From: a virus
Strand: one strand, 5' to 3'
Length of the DNA stretch: 64,000 bases
IMG/VR virus record: IMGVR_UViG_3300047510_001118
Coordinates: 124,001 to 188,000 of that record
A model generated the notes under the pieces. It worked only from the letters and a program-made list of their open reading frames with translations. It had not been told where the DNA came from and made no database searches. A program made the translations under genes and the position numbers. Positions 6,878 through 15,753 of this stretch are shown in pieces. The first letter of the stretch is position 1. The number at the start of each line of letters is the position of its first letter.

Positions 6878-8947
6878 TTAGAAATCTGTGCTAACAACAC
6901 CTTGTTGTACTGGTGCTTGTGCCTGCGCCAAGTTTGGTGCGCCGCCACCACCTGGTCTCATTCCTTGTCTAACCTGTTGTATTTTTCCTTGTTGTGCCAT
7001 TAGAGCTTGACTTGCGGCAGCATATTCAGGATCTCCAGGATTTACTGTTTTACCATTATATTGTATAGGCCCTTCTGGCTTGCCCATTTTAATAGTTCCT
7101 GATACATTAGTCTGCGAACTAGTTTTAGTAGTTCCGGCTTGTGCAGGTGCTTTTGGATTTGCCTGAGCAGGCGGTGGAGAATACTGTCCGGTAGCACTGT
7201 CTTTGACCCAGTCTGGTGGTGGGTTCATTCCTTTTGCCCACTCTTCTGGTGTGCCAGGGTGATTTTTAAACTTTGTCTGAGCCGCTGGCGGTTGGGTTGG
7301 ACTTGTTCCGGCCGCAGGTTTCGCTGCCTGTGCTGCCTGAGTAGGTGCTGGAGTCACTGTTCCGGAAGCAGACGCAGTTTTCTCACCAGTTTCTGGATTT
7401 GTTCCATCTGGCATTGTTACATTTTGACCTTGAGCATTAACACCGGTTGCTGGTCCAGGTTTTGTTGTAGTTCCTGCTGCCTTTGCGGCTTGTAATGCTT
7501 TTTGTGTTGCCGGACCAAATTTGCCATCTACTTTAATACCAGCAGCCTGTTGAAATTTGCTAATTGCGGCTTCTAATTCTCCCGCAGTACTAGCATCGGC
7601 GGCCTCTTGTATTGCTGAGCTCATTGTGTCAAAATCTGGTTGTGATTGTTCTTTGGCACTTAATCTTTCAACTACTTGACCAGCAAATTGTCCTGCTTGA
7701 TCTCCAAATCGTTTTTCAACGGCAATCTTAACGCCTTCTTCGCCTTTGGGGAAAGTACCTTGCTGTTGGTCATACATGCTCATAATAAATTCTACAACTT
7801 CACGGGCATTAGCAGCCGGTTGTGGTTGAGGTTGTTGAATCATATCATATTCGAATGTAGATATATCATCTAAATGATTTTCGTAATCTGCTAAATGATT
7901 GTGTTCTTTAACATCGTCGTCCTCGCATTCGCAAGGATCGCAACTGCAGTCTTTACATTTAGTTTCTGCGATTAAATCTTCGTAATCTACTGCTTTTGGT
8001 TGATCAACTAGTCTATAGATATACGGAAAAATATTTTTTAATTCTTCATTAAATGTTCTAATAGTTAGAGCATCAATCCACTGATTAATAGTTTCTTCAG
8101 GAACTGGTAATGTCTGATATGGCTTGTAACCTTCTCTAAATTCTGCGTAATAATTTTGTTTTTGTAATCTAGTAATTTCGTCTTTGATTTCGGAGATACG
8201 ATCAATGACTTTTTCACTAACTTCTGACAATGCTTCAGATAGACCATTACGTTGAGTGTAGTTTTTAAATTGGCGTAACTTTGCTAATTCTTCACTTAAT
8301 CCAGAGATATGAGTTCCAATTTGATCGTAACTGGTACCGCCATTGGCGATATGTACAGCCATTGCTCTAGCACCATTTAGATGGCGATGTGGATAACGGA
8401 AACGTTCACCTGACGCACTTTCAATGTAGATGCTGTCAATGTGCATAGTTCTTCCTGCTGGAATATTGTAGTTAACAGGTTGGCTATGTTTTACTATGAT
8501 TTTAGCCTCGCCCACGTCTTGGTAACTAGTTTTACTAGTGCCCCATAGTTTACTTTCACTCATTTTCATTTCTCCGTTTTCCTGCGCTAGGTATTCGTAA
8601 TCTCTTTGGTCTAGATTTGTTTTTGTTATATCTCTAGTGTCAAAATTTAATAGATTTGACTTGGCAAACATACGTAGTTCTTTTAAAAAATCATACCAAT
8701 CTTTTCTTGCGTTTGCGTTATCGCCTTCTACCATCGAATCGCTGTAGATAATTGTTAGACTTTTTTCGTCAATTTTTATATTGACGTGTCCAAGGCTTGC
8801 GCCCTCGTGTGTGTAGTCTAAATCAAAGAATCTAGCACCTGCTGGATCAGTAATAACTTTACCTGCCTTATCTCCTAGTTTAATTTTAGAGAAACGGCTG
8901 CGAACTTTGTTAAAAAGGTCAGTGGAAATTGTGGTCAAATCTTTCAT
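6878..8947 (-). CDS. Large virion-type protein with peptidoglycan-binding-like domain
   Basis: A 689-residue protein downstream of the large terminase. Residues about 1-310 look globular and mixed alpha/beta. A Cys-rich acidic patch (CKDCSCDPCECEDDD, near 332-346) could bind metal. Residues about 445-490 (ISKFQQAAGIKVDGKFGPAT) match the peptidoglycan-binding type 1 repeat seen in cell-wall enzymes and some virion proteins. The rest, to the C-terminus, is a low-complexity Ala/Pro/Gln/Thr-rich tail. I infer a structural or ejected protein that may contact the host wall. A late promoter overlaps the terminase stop codon and lies exactly five bases before this ATG. Confidence 0.75.
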   Translation of the reverse strand: MKDLTTISTDLFNKVRSRFSKIKLGDKAGKVITDPAGARFFDLDYTHEGASLGHVNIKIDEKSLTIIYSDSMVEGDNANARKDWYDFLKELRMFAKSNLLNFDTRDITKTNLDQRDYEYLAQENGEMKMSESKLWGTSKTSYQDVGEAKIIVKHSQPVNYNIPAGRTMHIDSIYIESASGERFRYPHRHLNGARAMAVHIANGGTSYDQIGTHISGLSEELAKLRQFKNYTQRNGLSEALSEVSEKVIDRISEIKDEITRLQKQNYYAEFREGYKPYQTLPVPEETINQWIDALTIRTFNEELKNIFPYIYRLVDQPKAVDYEDLIAETKCKDCSCDPCECEDDDVKEHNHLADYENHLDDISTFEYDMIQQPQPQPAANAREVVEFIMSMYDQQQGTFPKGEEGVKIAVEKRFGDQAGQFAGQVVERLSAKEQSQPDFDTMSSAIQEAADASTAGELEAAISKFQQAAGIKVDGKFGPATQKALQAAKAAGTTTKPGPATGVNAQGQNVTMPDGTNPETGEKTASASGTVTPAPTQAAQAAKPAAGTSPTQPPAAQTKFKNHPGTPEEWAKGMNPPPDWVKDSATGQYSPPPAQANPKAPAQAGTTKTSSQTNVSGTIKMGKPEGPIQYNGKTVNPGDPEYAAASQALMAQQGKIQQVRQGMRPGGGGAPNLAQAQAPVQQGVVSTDF

Positions 8948-8952
8948 AGTAG

Positions 8953-8960
8953 TATTTATT
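8953..8960 (-). promoter_or_regulatory. Late promoter (AATAAATA) before the 689-aa gene
   Basis: AATAAATA (minus strand, 8960-8953), followed by five bases and the ATG at 8947. It overlaps the terminase stop. The T4-type start point would coincide with the A of the ATG. Confidence 0.65.
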
Positions 8961-10554
8961 AGAATCCTGTTGAAACAAATATAGGCATTGGCGGTTCAAA
9001 ATCGTCATTTTCGTCGTCTTCGCGCCCACTCATTACATCAAACACCCTAGAATCCCAGTCCGCCATAACTGAGCTCATACGAACTGATAGCAGTAGAGCT
9101 GAAACTAGATCGTCAGTTTCCCCAGTTTTTGCTTTAAAACTTATACCCGATGCTATGAATGCTTTTAGCTCAGAAATTAACGGTTTAGAATTAATCTTCA
9201 TTTTTCCAGATTCAACTAAGTGTTTAACCCTTGAGCAAGCAGTAATTTTACTGCGATGTGTAGTATTAAATCCTTTACGGAATTTACGTACATGTCCTTT
9301 TCTTATGGGTTCTGCTACAAATAACCCTGGTATATTTTCTTCGCCAATGTTTTTAATTACTATCAGTGCGGCTTCGCCTACTGTGTTATTTTCTACACTC
9401 CAGTAGATGTTTTGTCCCTGCATTTTAGGACAGCAATCTTGAATGTATCGATTAATATCCCGCAATATTCGAATCTGTCCATCTACTGCTGTTGTGTTAT
9501 GTTGCCACTCTGCTACCTGTTCCATAGTGGGTAATTCTATGACTTGTATAGCGGCATAGTTTCCGCCTGTGCCTAGAGCAGGGTCTAGTGCCACGGCATA
9601 AATGTACTCATCTGATGGTTTCTTATACCACCTTGCCTGCCCCATTTTTAATATAGGTTCTTTGCCTTCCATGCCAGCAAGACAGATACTGTTGATCAGT
9701 GTTTCGTCATAGACTAGGAATTCGCAGCCGTATTCTCGACGAAATCGTTCCTCGCCAATACGTCCTAATTCTACATCTTTCCATTCGTCATTGCGATCCG
9801 GGTGTTCCCACCATTCGGCTTTAAAAGCGTGAAAGCCATTTAACCCCACTTCAGTTTCGTTGCCAAATTCGTCAAACTTTTTATTGGCTTCTTTCCAAAT
9901 TGTAGCAAACGTATCTTCGTCTGAGTTAGGTGTTGATGTGATAATTGCTCGACCACCAGTGGCCAGTGTAGGAGATATTGAAGTCCAAAATTCTTCTGCT
10001 ATGTTTGGTTGTACAAACGCAAACTCGTCACAGTATAGTAATGATATAGACATACCGCGACCTGTGTTGCCGGTGGTTGTTGCTGAAACTATACGACTAC
10101 CGTTGTCAAATTCTATACTACCTTTATTGTAGTTTGTTACACCACAACGTATATGATCGGGGCAGTCTTCATAGGCGTATCTAATACGCTGCATAATTTC
10201 TTGTGCGCCCGTGTATTTGTGTGCGGCAACAAGAATAGTTTGATCTGGATGGAACATAGCGTACCAGAGCAAGTAACCTGCGGCACAGGTTGTTTTGCCA
10301 CTTTGTCGTGGCAACATATTGATATTAAATCTATTATCGTGATAACTGTGTAAGAGATTTATTTGATAGGTATACGGTTCAAACAACAACTTACCTTTTA
10401 CAGGATGTTGTATATAAAAAAAGTTTTTAGCAAAATAGAGGTATCCAGTTATGGGGTCAGCACACTCTATTAGATCCTGAATCTGTTGTTCAGTAAATCT
10501 TTCTTGTTTATGGGCTTTCTTTATTAAGACGCCGTCTAAGGTTTTTCCAGCCAT
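8959..10554 (-). CDS. 17: Large terminase subunit (gp17-like)
   Basis: The packaging motor: it cuts concatemeric DNA and pumps it into the prohead at the portal using ATP. The 531 residues are shorter than T4 gp17 (610). Visible: Walker A PRQSGKTT at 82-89, Walker B LLYCDEF with Asp176 and Glu177, coupling motif STPN near 207-210, and the RNase H-like nuclease domain from about 318 (AVALDPALGTGG) with candidate catalytic Asp324. The gene has no Shine-Dalgarno sequence. A terminator and a TAAATA promoter lie immediately upstream, with the promoter five bases from the ATG, so its mRNA is probably leaderless. Confidence 0.96.
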   Translation of the reverse strand: MAGKTLDGVLIKKAHKQERFTEQQIQDLIECADPITGYLYFAKNFFYIQHPVKGKLLFEPYTYQINLLHSYHDNRFNINMLPRQSGKTTCAAGYLLWYAMFHPDQTILVAAHKYTGAQEIMQRIRYAYEDCPDHIRCGVTNYNKGSIEFDNGSRIVSATTTGNTGRGMSISLLYCDEFAFVQPNIAEEFWTSISPTLATGGRAIITSTPNSDEDTFATIWKEANKKFDEFGNETEVGLNGFHAFKAEWWEHPDRNDEWKDVELGRIGEERFRREYGCEFLVYDETLINSICLAGMEGKEPILKMGQARWYKKPSDEYIYAVALDPALGTGGNYAAIQVIELPTMEQVAEWQHNTTAVDGQIRILRDINRYIQDCCPKMQGQNIYWSVENNTVGEAALIVIKNIGEENIPGLFVAEPIRKGHVRKFRKGFNTTHRSKITACSRVKHLVESGKMKINSKPLISELKAFIASGISFKAKTGETDDLVSALLLSVRMSSVMADWDSRVFDVMSGREDDENDDFEPPMPIFVSTGF

Positions 10555-10559
10555 GCTGT

Positions 10560-10567
10560 TATTTAAC
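10560..10567 (-). promoter_or_regulatory. Late promoter (GTTAAATA) of the large terminase
   Basis: GTTAAATA (10567-10560, minus strand) lies just behind the T run of the preceding terminator and five bases before the terminase ATG. Position strongly supports a promoter although the first two bases differ from TATAAATA. Confidence 0.6.
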
Positions 10568-10570
10568 GAA

Positions 10571-10597
10571 AAAAATAGGCCCCGAAGAGCCTATTTG
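10571..10597 (-). terminator. Rho-independent terminator with UUCG loop, upstream of the terminase
   Basis: Read on the minus strand, AAATAGGC(TC)-TTCG-(GG)GCCTATTT is followed by a run of seven T. It ends the transcript of the 350-aa gene and isolates the terminase promoter. Confidence 0.9.
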
Positions 10598-10618
10598 GTT
10601 ACTGCTGACGAAATCTTA

Positions 10619-11671
10619 TTATAGTTTTCCTGCTCTGGCTGCTTTTTCTTTAGCATACGCCCTTTCGGCATCTTCAACATCCCATGACTTCATACCCGGT
10701 ACATATTTGTCTTTTTTACCGATTCGTGCCATTCTATCTTGTAAAGATCTTTGTTCTTTTTCAGCGGAAACTTGATCTTGATGTCTTCTGTTTGAATCTG
10801 CAGCATCTATGTCTCGAACGGCTTGTGCTTGTTTTGGATCAAAGTACATTGTTTCATCAACACTATCTTCCTTAGTAGGACTTTGCTGATTAGCAAGATC
10901 GTTTGCTGTATTCATTCTAATTAGTCTTTGCTCTTGTGGAGTTAGCGGTTCTCCTTGTTCTTGTTTTTTAAGAGCCGCGTCTAAAGCAGGATTAGATTGA
11001 CTACCTTCTTTGATTTCTTTCCACATAGCATCTAATTGACGTCTAATGCTAGACTCACGCACTGCCATTGGATTATCGCCTGGATATTCTTTTTTGTATT
11101 GTTGTTTTTCTTTGTTTAATCCGCCTGACAAATCTTTAATCATTGTATGATGATCGCTAACCTGCTGATCTGGTTCATTGGCAAACTCTTCAGAAGTTGC
11201 ATTGTATGGGCTTGGATCTTTAATGCGAATGTCTGCTGGATTTTTTGGACCGTTTACGCCGCCGCCAGCATCTGTAGTAACACTGTCAACATCAGAATAT
11301 GCTTCTTCAGGTGAGTTTTCAAAAGGCTTTGGACTATCTGCTTTAGAGATCAAATCTCGAATTTGTGCCATACCGCTAGGACCGTCGGAGCCTGCTGGTT
11401 TGATTTTAGTAATGGAAATAGGCATATCCATTCCTGGACTAGGCATAGCCATTGGCTCGCTCATTCTAGTTGGAGCACTGGCCGCTTTCATAAGATCTAG
11501 CAGTTGCTTGATATTGTCAACGCCCTGAGCATTCATGCTTAAATTCATTGATACATTACCTGAAGATGGAGAACTGCTTGACATTGGCATGCCGCATTCC
11601 TCAACACTTTCATTAATTTGTTTCTTTTCAACACTGCCGTCAACAATGTTTAATAATTTTTTCATGTCCAT
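10619..11671 (-). CDS. Unknown virion-type protein upstream of the terminase (350 aa)
   Basis: Unrecognised. The start is ATG 11671 (MDMKKLLNIVDG), with GGA about 11 bases upstream and TAAAATG coupling to the preceding gene; the longer open frame lacks a ribosome site. The protein is largely polar and low in complexity: a Met/Ser/Pro-rich stretch (about 27-90), then charged helices with many Gln, Lys and Glu to the C-terminus. The N-terminal leader contains KKQINE near residue 20, an (I/L)xE site of the prohead-protease type. Genes of this kind near gp17 in T4-like phages often encode head-internal or scaffold-like proteins; that is inference. Confidence 0.7.
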   Translation of the reverse strand: MDMKKLLNIVDGSVEKKQINESVEECGMPMSSSSPSSGNVSMNLSMNAQGVDNIKQLLDLMKAASAPTRMSEPMAMPSPGMDMPISITKIKPAGSDGPSGMAQIRDLISKADSPKPFENSPEEAYSDVDSVTTDAGGGVNGPKNPADIRIKDPSPYNATSEEFANEPDQQVSDHHTMIKDLSGGLNKEKQQYKKEYPGDNPMAVRESSIRRQLDAMWKEIKEGSQSNPALDAALKKQEQGEPLTPQEQRLIRMNTANDLANQQSPTKEDSVDETMYFDPKQAQAVRDIDAADSNRRHQDQVSAEKEQRSLQDRMARIGKKDKYVPGMKSWDVEDAERAYAKEKAARAGKL

Positions 11672-11672
11672 T

Positions 11673-12275
11673 TTATTTTTTTCCTTTTTGGGCTTTAGAT
11701 CCAATTGGGCTAACGCCCGCTGAGGCTTCAACTGCTGCCGCTGGTTTTTCAGCAGGTACAGATTTGGCTAGTAACGCATCGTTGACACCTTTGTATTGTT
11801 CGCCACCGTGTTTAGTTTTAGATAGATCTTTTAAGAAACTAGAAACTTTTTTCTCACCGACTAAGTCTTGATGATTGCTGTCTGGAAAATCACATTGACC
11901 AATTAAAGGCTTTTCTGCTTCTTTTCTATTTTCTGTTTCTTGAAAATCTTCAGCGGCCTGTCCGGCTGTACGTACTCTAATGAGTCCCAAAGAGCATCCG
12001 CAAACTTGACTGATGTAATTTTCTAAAACTTGTGTGGTAGTGGGATAGTTAATTTCTACATCAAAATTTGTAACAGAAACATTTTTTAATTCTGGAAAAT
12101 CTAAAGGAGTTTCAGTAATAGGTGTACGTTTGCCTTTAGATAGTTTTACCACAGAAAAACGTTCCATTGCTGTTTTTAGTTTTTCCGCAAAACCTTCTTC
12201 AAGGTCACCCGCAACTTTAACCTTAAACTCATAGGTCTTTTTGCTTTCTGTTAAGTATTCTGTAAATGATTTCAT
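11673..12275 (-). CDS. Probable head-packaged protein with capsid-targeting-like leader (200 aa)
   Basis: A 200-residue protein starting MKSFTEYLTE, which closely resembles the cleaved capsid-targeting leaders of T4 internal proteins (MKTYQEFIAE type); cleavage would follow Leu-Thr-Glu. Residues about 14-95 look like a small alpha/beta domain. The C-terminal third is Ala/Lys-rich and basic (SKAQKGKK end), fitting a DNA-associated internal protein. ATG 12275 is preferred to GTG 12287, because GGGG precedes it and the predicted late transcript begins near 12287. It is coupled downstream to the 350-aa gene. The function is not known. Confidence 0.7.
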   Translation of the reverse strand: MKSFTEYLTESKKTYEFKVKVAGDLEEGFAEKLKTAMERFSVVKLSKGKRTPITETPLDFPELKNVSVTNFDVEINYPTTTQVLENYISQVCGCSLGLIRVRTAGQAAEDFQETENRKEAEKPLIGQCDFPDSNHQDLVGEKKVSSFLKDLSKTKHGGEQYKGVNDALLAKSVPAEKPAAAVEASAGVSPIGSKAQKGKK

Positions 12276-12292
12276 AATATTCCCCACTACTA

Positions 12293-12300
12293 TATTTATT
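12293..12300 (-). promoter_or_regulatory. Late promoter (AATAAATA) before the 200-aa gene
   Basis: AATAAATA at 12300-12293 on the minus strand overlaps the gp16 stop codon. The predicted start near 12287 would leave a 12-base leader containing GGGG before ATG 12275. Confidence 0.55.
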
Positions 12301-12805
12301 TTATATTCTTCAATTTTTCTAAGAGGCTATTGCGGTCAGTTATAAGGTATCCTTCGCCTTGTATAGAACCGTCATCTTCACCAGGTTTTTGTGCTTCCTG
12401 GTCTACTTTTTGCTTCTTAATTTGTAGCTCAATCATCTTAAGTTTTTTGTCAATTTTAGCAGATTTTGCGTCTATAGCGTTCTTTAATGCTGACTGTGCT
12501 ACTTCAAAAATCCTTGAACTAAATCTAGGTTCTACATTCATACCTAAATCCATCAAATCATCATAGGCATCTGTAGCACGTTTGGCTAGATCATCAAATT
12601 CTGTGTCGCTGATATCTCCTAGTCCTTTGACCTGTGGAAGGGCCGCTGAAATTTTGTCTATTTCGCTGATATCTCTAAATAGATTTTCAGCCGGAGCAGA
12701 TTCTCTGGCTTTTTGTTTTTCTGCTACACGTACTCGCTTTTCTTCTTCTTTAGCGATTTCTTTGTTTTCAGGCAGATTTAACAATTCTTCTAGTTTCTTA
12801 GTCAT
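12296..12805 (-). CDS. 16: Small terminase subunit (gp16-like)
   Basis: The DNA-recognition subunit of the packaging motor, which regulates gp17 and forms an oligomeric ring. The 169 residues match T4 gp16 (164). The sequence is almost all helical: a charged N-terminal coil (about 10-45), a central helical hairpin (about 60-115; YDDLMDLGMNVEPRFSSRIFEVA) and a C-terminal coiled coil (KIDKKLKMIELQIKKQKVDQ, about 119-138). There is no catalytic motif, as expected. It lies two genes upstream of gp17, next to gp4. The call rests on coiled-coil architecture, length and synteny. Confidence 0.85.
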   Translation of the reverse strand: MTKKLEELLNLPENKEIAKEEEKRVRVAEKQKARESAPAENLFRDISEIDKISAALPQVKGLGDISDTEFDDLAKRATDAYDDLMDLGMNVEPRFSSRIFEVAQSALKNAIDAKSAKIDKKLKMIELQIKKQKVDQEAQKPGEDDGSIQGEGYLITDRNSLLEKLKNIK

Positions 12806-12815
12806 AGTGTTTTAC

Positions 12816-13250
12816 TTATCGCTTTCCGTAATGAAAAATATCACTTTCGGACAGCACTCTAAATTTTAATCCCTGTTGTCTACACCAAGCATTGGCTGCA
12901 GACCACTTTGCTTGATTTTTAATGTACGCGGCCTGACGTGCTTTGCTACGTCCTACCTTTTCTCGTATTGCTTGATTTGCGGGTTTAACTTCCCATACTT
13001 CGGCATGTTTACGTCCTGTTCGATCATTATAGACTACAAAAAAATCAGGTACGTAGATAGTATATTTTCCAGTTAGGGGATCTCTATATGGAACTTTGAT
13101 AACTTCACTGCCCCACTTTTCAATTGCGCCGTTATTGTCAAACATCTGCATCACTGCCCACTCCCAACTACTTCTATATGTGGGTGTTCTATTGCCCATA
13201 TATTTTTCAGGATTTTTAAGGGCAAATTTTCCTTGAGCAAACTTTGGCAT
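12816..13250 (-). CDS. 4: Head completion nuclease-like protein (gp4-like)
   Basis: Needed at the end of head filling in T4, where gp4 is thought to trim or protect the packaged DNA end before the neck is attached. The 144 residues match T4 gp4 (150). It carries a TnsA-type PD-(D/E)xK nuclease core: Glu30 in RSSWEWAVMQ, Pro-Asp69 in IYVPDFFV, and Glu87-x-Lys89 in EVWEVKP. All candidate catalytic residues are present. The start overlaps the stop of the upstream gene as TAATG (13250). No ribosome site is needed if coupled. Confidence 0.9.
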   Translation of the reverse strand: MPKFAQGKFALKNPEKYMGNRTPTYRSSWEWAVMQMFDNNGAIEKWGSEVIKVPYRDPLTGKYTIYVPDFFVVYNDRTGRKHAEVWEVKPANQAIREKVGRSKARQAAYIKNQAKWSAANAWCRQQGLKFRVLSESDIFHYGKR

Positions 13251-13621
13251 TATAAAACAATATTTCTTGTCTCTAGTAATTCACCGGTGGATTCTCTTCT
13301 ATATCCTAGTGTAGAAATTTTTTGTCTGTTATAGTTTAAAACTTCTGCTACAATAGCACTGAGTTGAATTTCTTGTAGACCTTCTAACGTGTCAAGCAGA
13401 TCAAAAACTTTTACACCGTCAATCTTTGCCTGTTGTAATAATACTATGGCTGTAGATTGACTGGCTAATTTATCAAATCCTCTTTTTTCAAAGAATCCAA
13501 TGGTCGCATCAATTTCAGCGGCCGGAAAACTAATAGGTTCTGTAAAGTATGTGTCAAAAAAACTCTTAACTCCTTCAGATGAGTCAGTGTTGGCTGTGCT
13601 TGGTAAATTAGAATTTATCAT
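13250..13621 (-). CDS. Conserved-type virion or morphogenesis protein (123 aa)
   Basis: Unrecognised small protein between gp4 and the tail-tube-like baseplate gene. The start ATG at 13621 has AGGATAATC before it. Residues about 15-60 contain FFDTYFTEPISFPAAEIDA, and the C-terminus is helical (EIQLSAIVAEVLNYNRQKIS). Phages of the marine T4-like group carry a short gene at this place, as far as I recall. A role in tail or head completion is plausible by context but not shown by any motif. Confidence 0.75.
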   Translation of the reverse strand: MINSNLPSTANTDSSEGVKSFFDTYFTEPISFPAAEIDATIGFFEKRGFDKLASQSTAIVLLQQAKIDGVKVFDLLDTLEGLQEIQLSAIVAEVLNYNRQKISTLGYRRESTGELLETRNIVL

Positions 13622-13623
13622 GA

Positions 13624-15015
13624 TTATCCTGCTGTTGAAATTATTTTATCTGCTAAATCGTTGAGTTTATTATTTCGTCCGGAGTCAACTAATCTGTCAA
13701 CGGCTGCTGCCGCACCTGCTCCTGGGGGAACTACACCCGACTTGATGGCCAGCTCAACCAATGCTGTTTTAGCGGCTGGATTATTAGTTAACGCTGTCTT
13801 TCGTTGATCTGGGGTATTTTTCTTAGCAGTTTCTCTTGGCGCCGAAGCCGTGGTAGTTTTTGCTTGACCGTTGCCGGCCGATTTAGGAAAGAATACGTTA
13901 GCAACACCACTGACATCAATACCTGTACTAGCACCGATGGCGCTTTTAAGTATACCAAATCCTTCTTGACGTACTCCTTCTCTGGTTAATCGTTTTGAAT
14001 TATTATAAACATTAATACCTTTAATTACAGTGCCAAGAGTGAATCCATTACCACCAGGTCCTAGATCTGAAAGTATGCTGCCAATGCCGCCTAGGATACC
14101 ACCTTGTCCAAAAAGACTAGTTACACCACCGCCCAACAATCCCAGTGGGCTAGGTTGATTATCATAAAATTCTGTGGCAAATGTTTTAGGATTTCCTCTA
14201 CTCACTGCGCCAGCACCGTAGATTACCGCTTCATAGGCTAGGGTCATAGTATTCTGCGTACCTTCGTTAGTTGAAGAACTTAATGCGTCGTGCTGCCATC
14301 CTGTGATAATTGGATTAATCAAAGTATAACTTTGATATTGATGTCTGGCTAATTGAAATATCTGTATGCTACTAAAAAATGGCACACTAGAACCATTGTC
14401 AAGACCGTATCTAAATGTATTAAGAGTTGGACCTTTAGTTGAATTTCTTTGATAGGCTGCTGGAACCCCAGATGCCGCAGACCCTAAGAAACTTTTTACA
14501 GCACCCATTAATCCGTTAGATCCAGGAATAATTCCTGCTACTACATTACCTAGACCAGATAACAAGGCTCCGGCAGTAGACGATCCTGCACTGGCTCCGT
14601 GTTTACTGTCGCCATAATAATAGCCGTAATACATGGCCCATAAATTTGTAGTCAATCCAAAATTATCGTCGTGAAAGACAACGTTTGTATTTTCATATTC
14701 TAATTTTGTTTGTACTGCTTTTTTTCTATTATACTGTTGTGGTCTATCAACAGTAATTCTAAACTTGGGCAAATCAACACTTTTTACCAGCATATTAATT
14801 GCTGTTCCATGCTTTTGTATATCAAATTTTCCTGACGCAACTGCTGCAGGATTAAGATTAAATACCACATGATACATCCACTTGCCCTTGGGGGCAAGTC
14901 GCATAGACTGTGAATTATACAGTCTTGCTGCATGTTGAAAATCTCCCAGTGTTCCTTTAGGATTTCCTAAACCTGAGATTACATTGTTTAAAAAGCCGTT
15001 TAATAAGTTTGCCAT
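13624..15015 (-). CDS. Tail-tube-like baseplate protein (gp48/gp54 type)
   Basis: A 463-residue structural protein. The N-terminal 150 residues resemble the tail-tube fold shared by gp19, gp48 and gp54 (KGKWMYHVVFNLNPA; INMLVKSVDLPKFRITVDRP; YENTNVVFHDDNFG). The middle (about 195-270) completes that domain, and Gly/Ser-rich linkers interrupt it. The C-terminal 170 residues are low-complexity and apolar (GLLGGGVTSLFGQGG). I infer a baseplate-to-tube initiator or a tube paralogue; which T4 counterpart it is (48 or 54) I cannot decide. It has its own TAAATA promoter five bases before the ATG, behind the terminator of gp19. Confidence 0.75.
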   Translation of the reverse strand: MANLLNGFLNNVISGLGNPKGTLGDFQHAARLYNSQSMRLAPKGKWMYHVVFNLNPAAVASGKFDIQKHGTAINMLVKSVDLPKFRITVDRPQQYNRKKAVQTKLEYENTNVVFHDDNFGLTTNLWAMYYGYYYGDSKHGASAGSSTAGALLSGLGNVVAGIIPGSNGLMGAVKSFLGSAASGVPAAYQRNSTKGPTLNTFRYGLDNGSSVPFFSSIQIFQLARHQYQSYTLINPIITGWQHDALSSSTNEGTQNTMTLAYEAVIYGAGAVSRGNPKTFATEFYDNQPSPLGLLGGGVTSLFGQGGILGGIGSILSDLGPGGNGFTLGTVIKGINVYNNSKRLTREGVRQEGFGILKSAIGASTGIDVSGVANVFFPKSAGNGQAKTTTASAPRETAKKNTPDQRKTALTNNPAAKTALVELAIKSGVVPPGAGAAAAVDRLVDSGRNNKLNDLADKIISTAG

Positions 15016-15020
15016 ACAAA

Positions 15021-15028
15021 TATTTAGC
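15021..15028 (-). promoter_or_regulatory. Late promoter (GCTAAATA) of the tube-like baseplate gene
   Basis: GCTAAATA (15028-15021, minus strand), five bases (TTTGT) and then ATG 15015. No Shine-Dalgarno sequence is present. The terminator at 15054-15079 lies directly upstream. Confidence 0.55.
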
Positions 15029-15053
15029 GAATAATTTTAAGTGCGTAGATAAA

Positions 15054-15079
15054 GAAAAAGGGCACCGAAGTGCCCCTTT
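15054..15079 (-). terminator. Rho-independent terminator after gp19
   Basis: On the minus strand AAAGGGGCAC-TTCG-GTGCCCTTTTT forms a stable UUCG-capped stem followed by T-rich sequence. It closes the gp18-gp19 transcript. Confidence 0.9.
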
Positions 15080-15104
15080 CTTTTTGACTGCTCCCGAACT
15101 TTAA

Positions 15105-15725
15105 TTATCCACCTGTAGATAGAGTTCCAAGAGCTCTTCCTACTGCTGTACCAATTCCTGTGCCTTGTGGGCTTTGGATGGCATTATCATACTGAATTGT
15201 TAAATCAATTGTTACTGGGTCATTGGTACCATAGTTAACTGTACCGTATGTTGCGTTGGTTAAGAAACAACCATACATTTCCCATGTTTCTAATACTGTT
15301 GGAACGTTTGCGCCGTTACCACCATCTAACATTTCTAAACGTAGTGTGAATTTGTAATCAATTCCTGCTGCCGCAGAACTTTGTTCAAAAAAGTCAAATT
15401 GCTTTTGTAACTGCTCGCCTACTAGTTTTTGTACTTCACCTGTGGCGTCATCACGTAATTTTACTGTTACTGCTTCCCACTTGTGTTTACCAGCCATATA
15501 AACACGGCTGTTGTACACTGGTAGTTCAATTGGATCAAATGTCACTGTTGGACGTTTTGCTTCAACAACCTGCTTGGTTAAGTTAGTTGTGGGCGAAGAC
15601 ACTCCAAAATTTTCAAATGACATTCTAAATCTGTACGATAGTTTTGGCATTAGCAAGCCTTGCGAGCTTGCTGATTGGTCACTGGCTAACGGTACTGATA
15701 ATCTGCTTAGTGTTGATATAGACAT
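15105..15725 (-). CDS. 19: Tail tube protein (gp19-like)
   Basis: The monomer of the inner tail tube through which DNA passes. The 206 residues exceed T4 gp19 (163) by an N-terminal extension and a Gly-rich C-terminal tail. The core has the usual pattern: LSYRFRMSFENFGV (about 29-42), KRPTVTFDPIELPVYNSRVY (about 58-77), KWEAVTVKLRDDATGEVQKL, then WEMYGCFLTNATYGTVNYG and VTIDLTIQYDNAIQ. It lies next to the sheath gene and before a strong terminator. A good ribosome site (CAGGAGAC) and an upstream AATAAATA promoter are present. Confidence 0.92.
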   Translation of the reverse strand: MSISTLSRLSVPLASDQSASSQGLLMPKLSYRFRMSFENFGVSSPTTNLTKQVVEAKRPTVTFDPIELPVYNSRVYMAGKHKWEAVTVKLRDDATGEVQKLVGEQLQKQFDFFEQSSAAAGIDYKFTLRLEMLDGGNGANVPTVLETWEMYGCFLTNATYGTVNYGTNDPVTIDLTIQYDNAIQSPQGTGIGTAVGRALGTLSTGG

Positions 15726-15745
15726 TCTTTAGTCTCCTGTAGTCT

Positions 15746-15753
15746 TATTTATT
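15746..15753 (-). promoter_or_regulatory. Late promoter (AATAAATA) of gp19
   Basis: AATAAATA (15753-15746, minus strand), just past the gp18 stop; about 15 bases of leader with AGGAG before the gp19 ATG. It gives the tube gene extra transcripts independent of the sheath gene. Confidence 0.6.
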
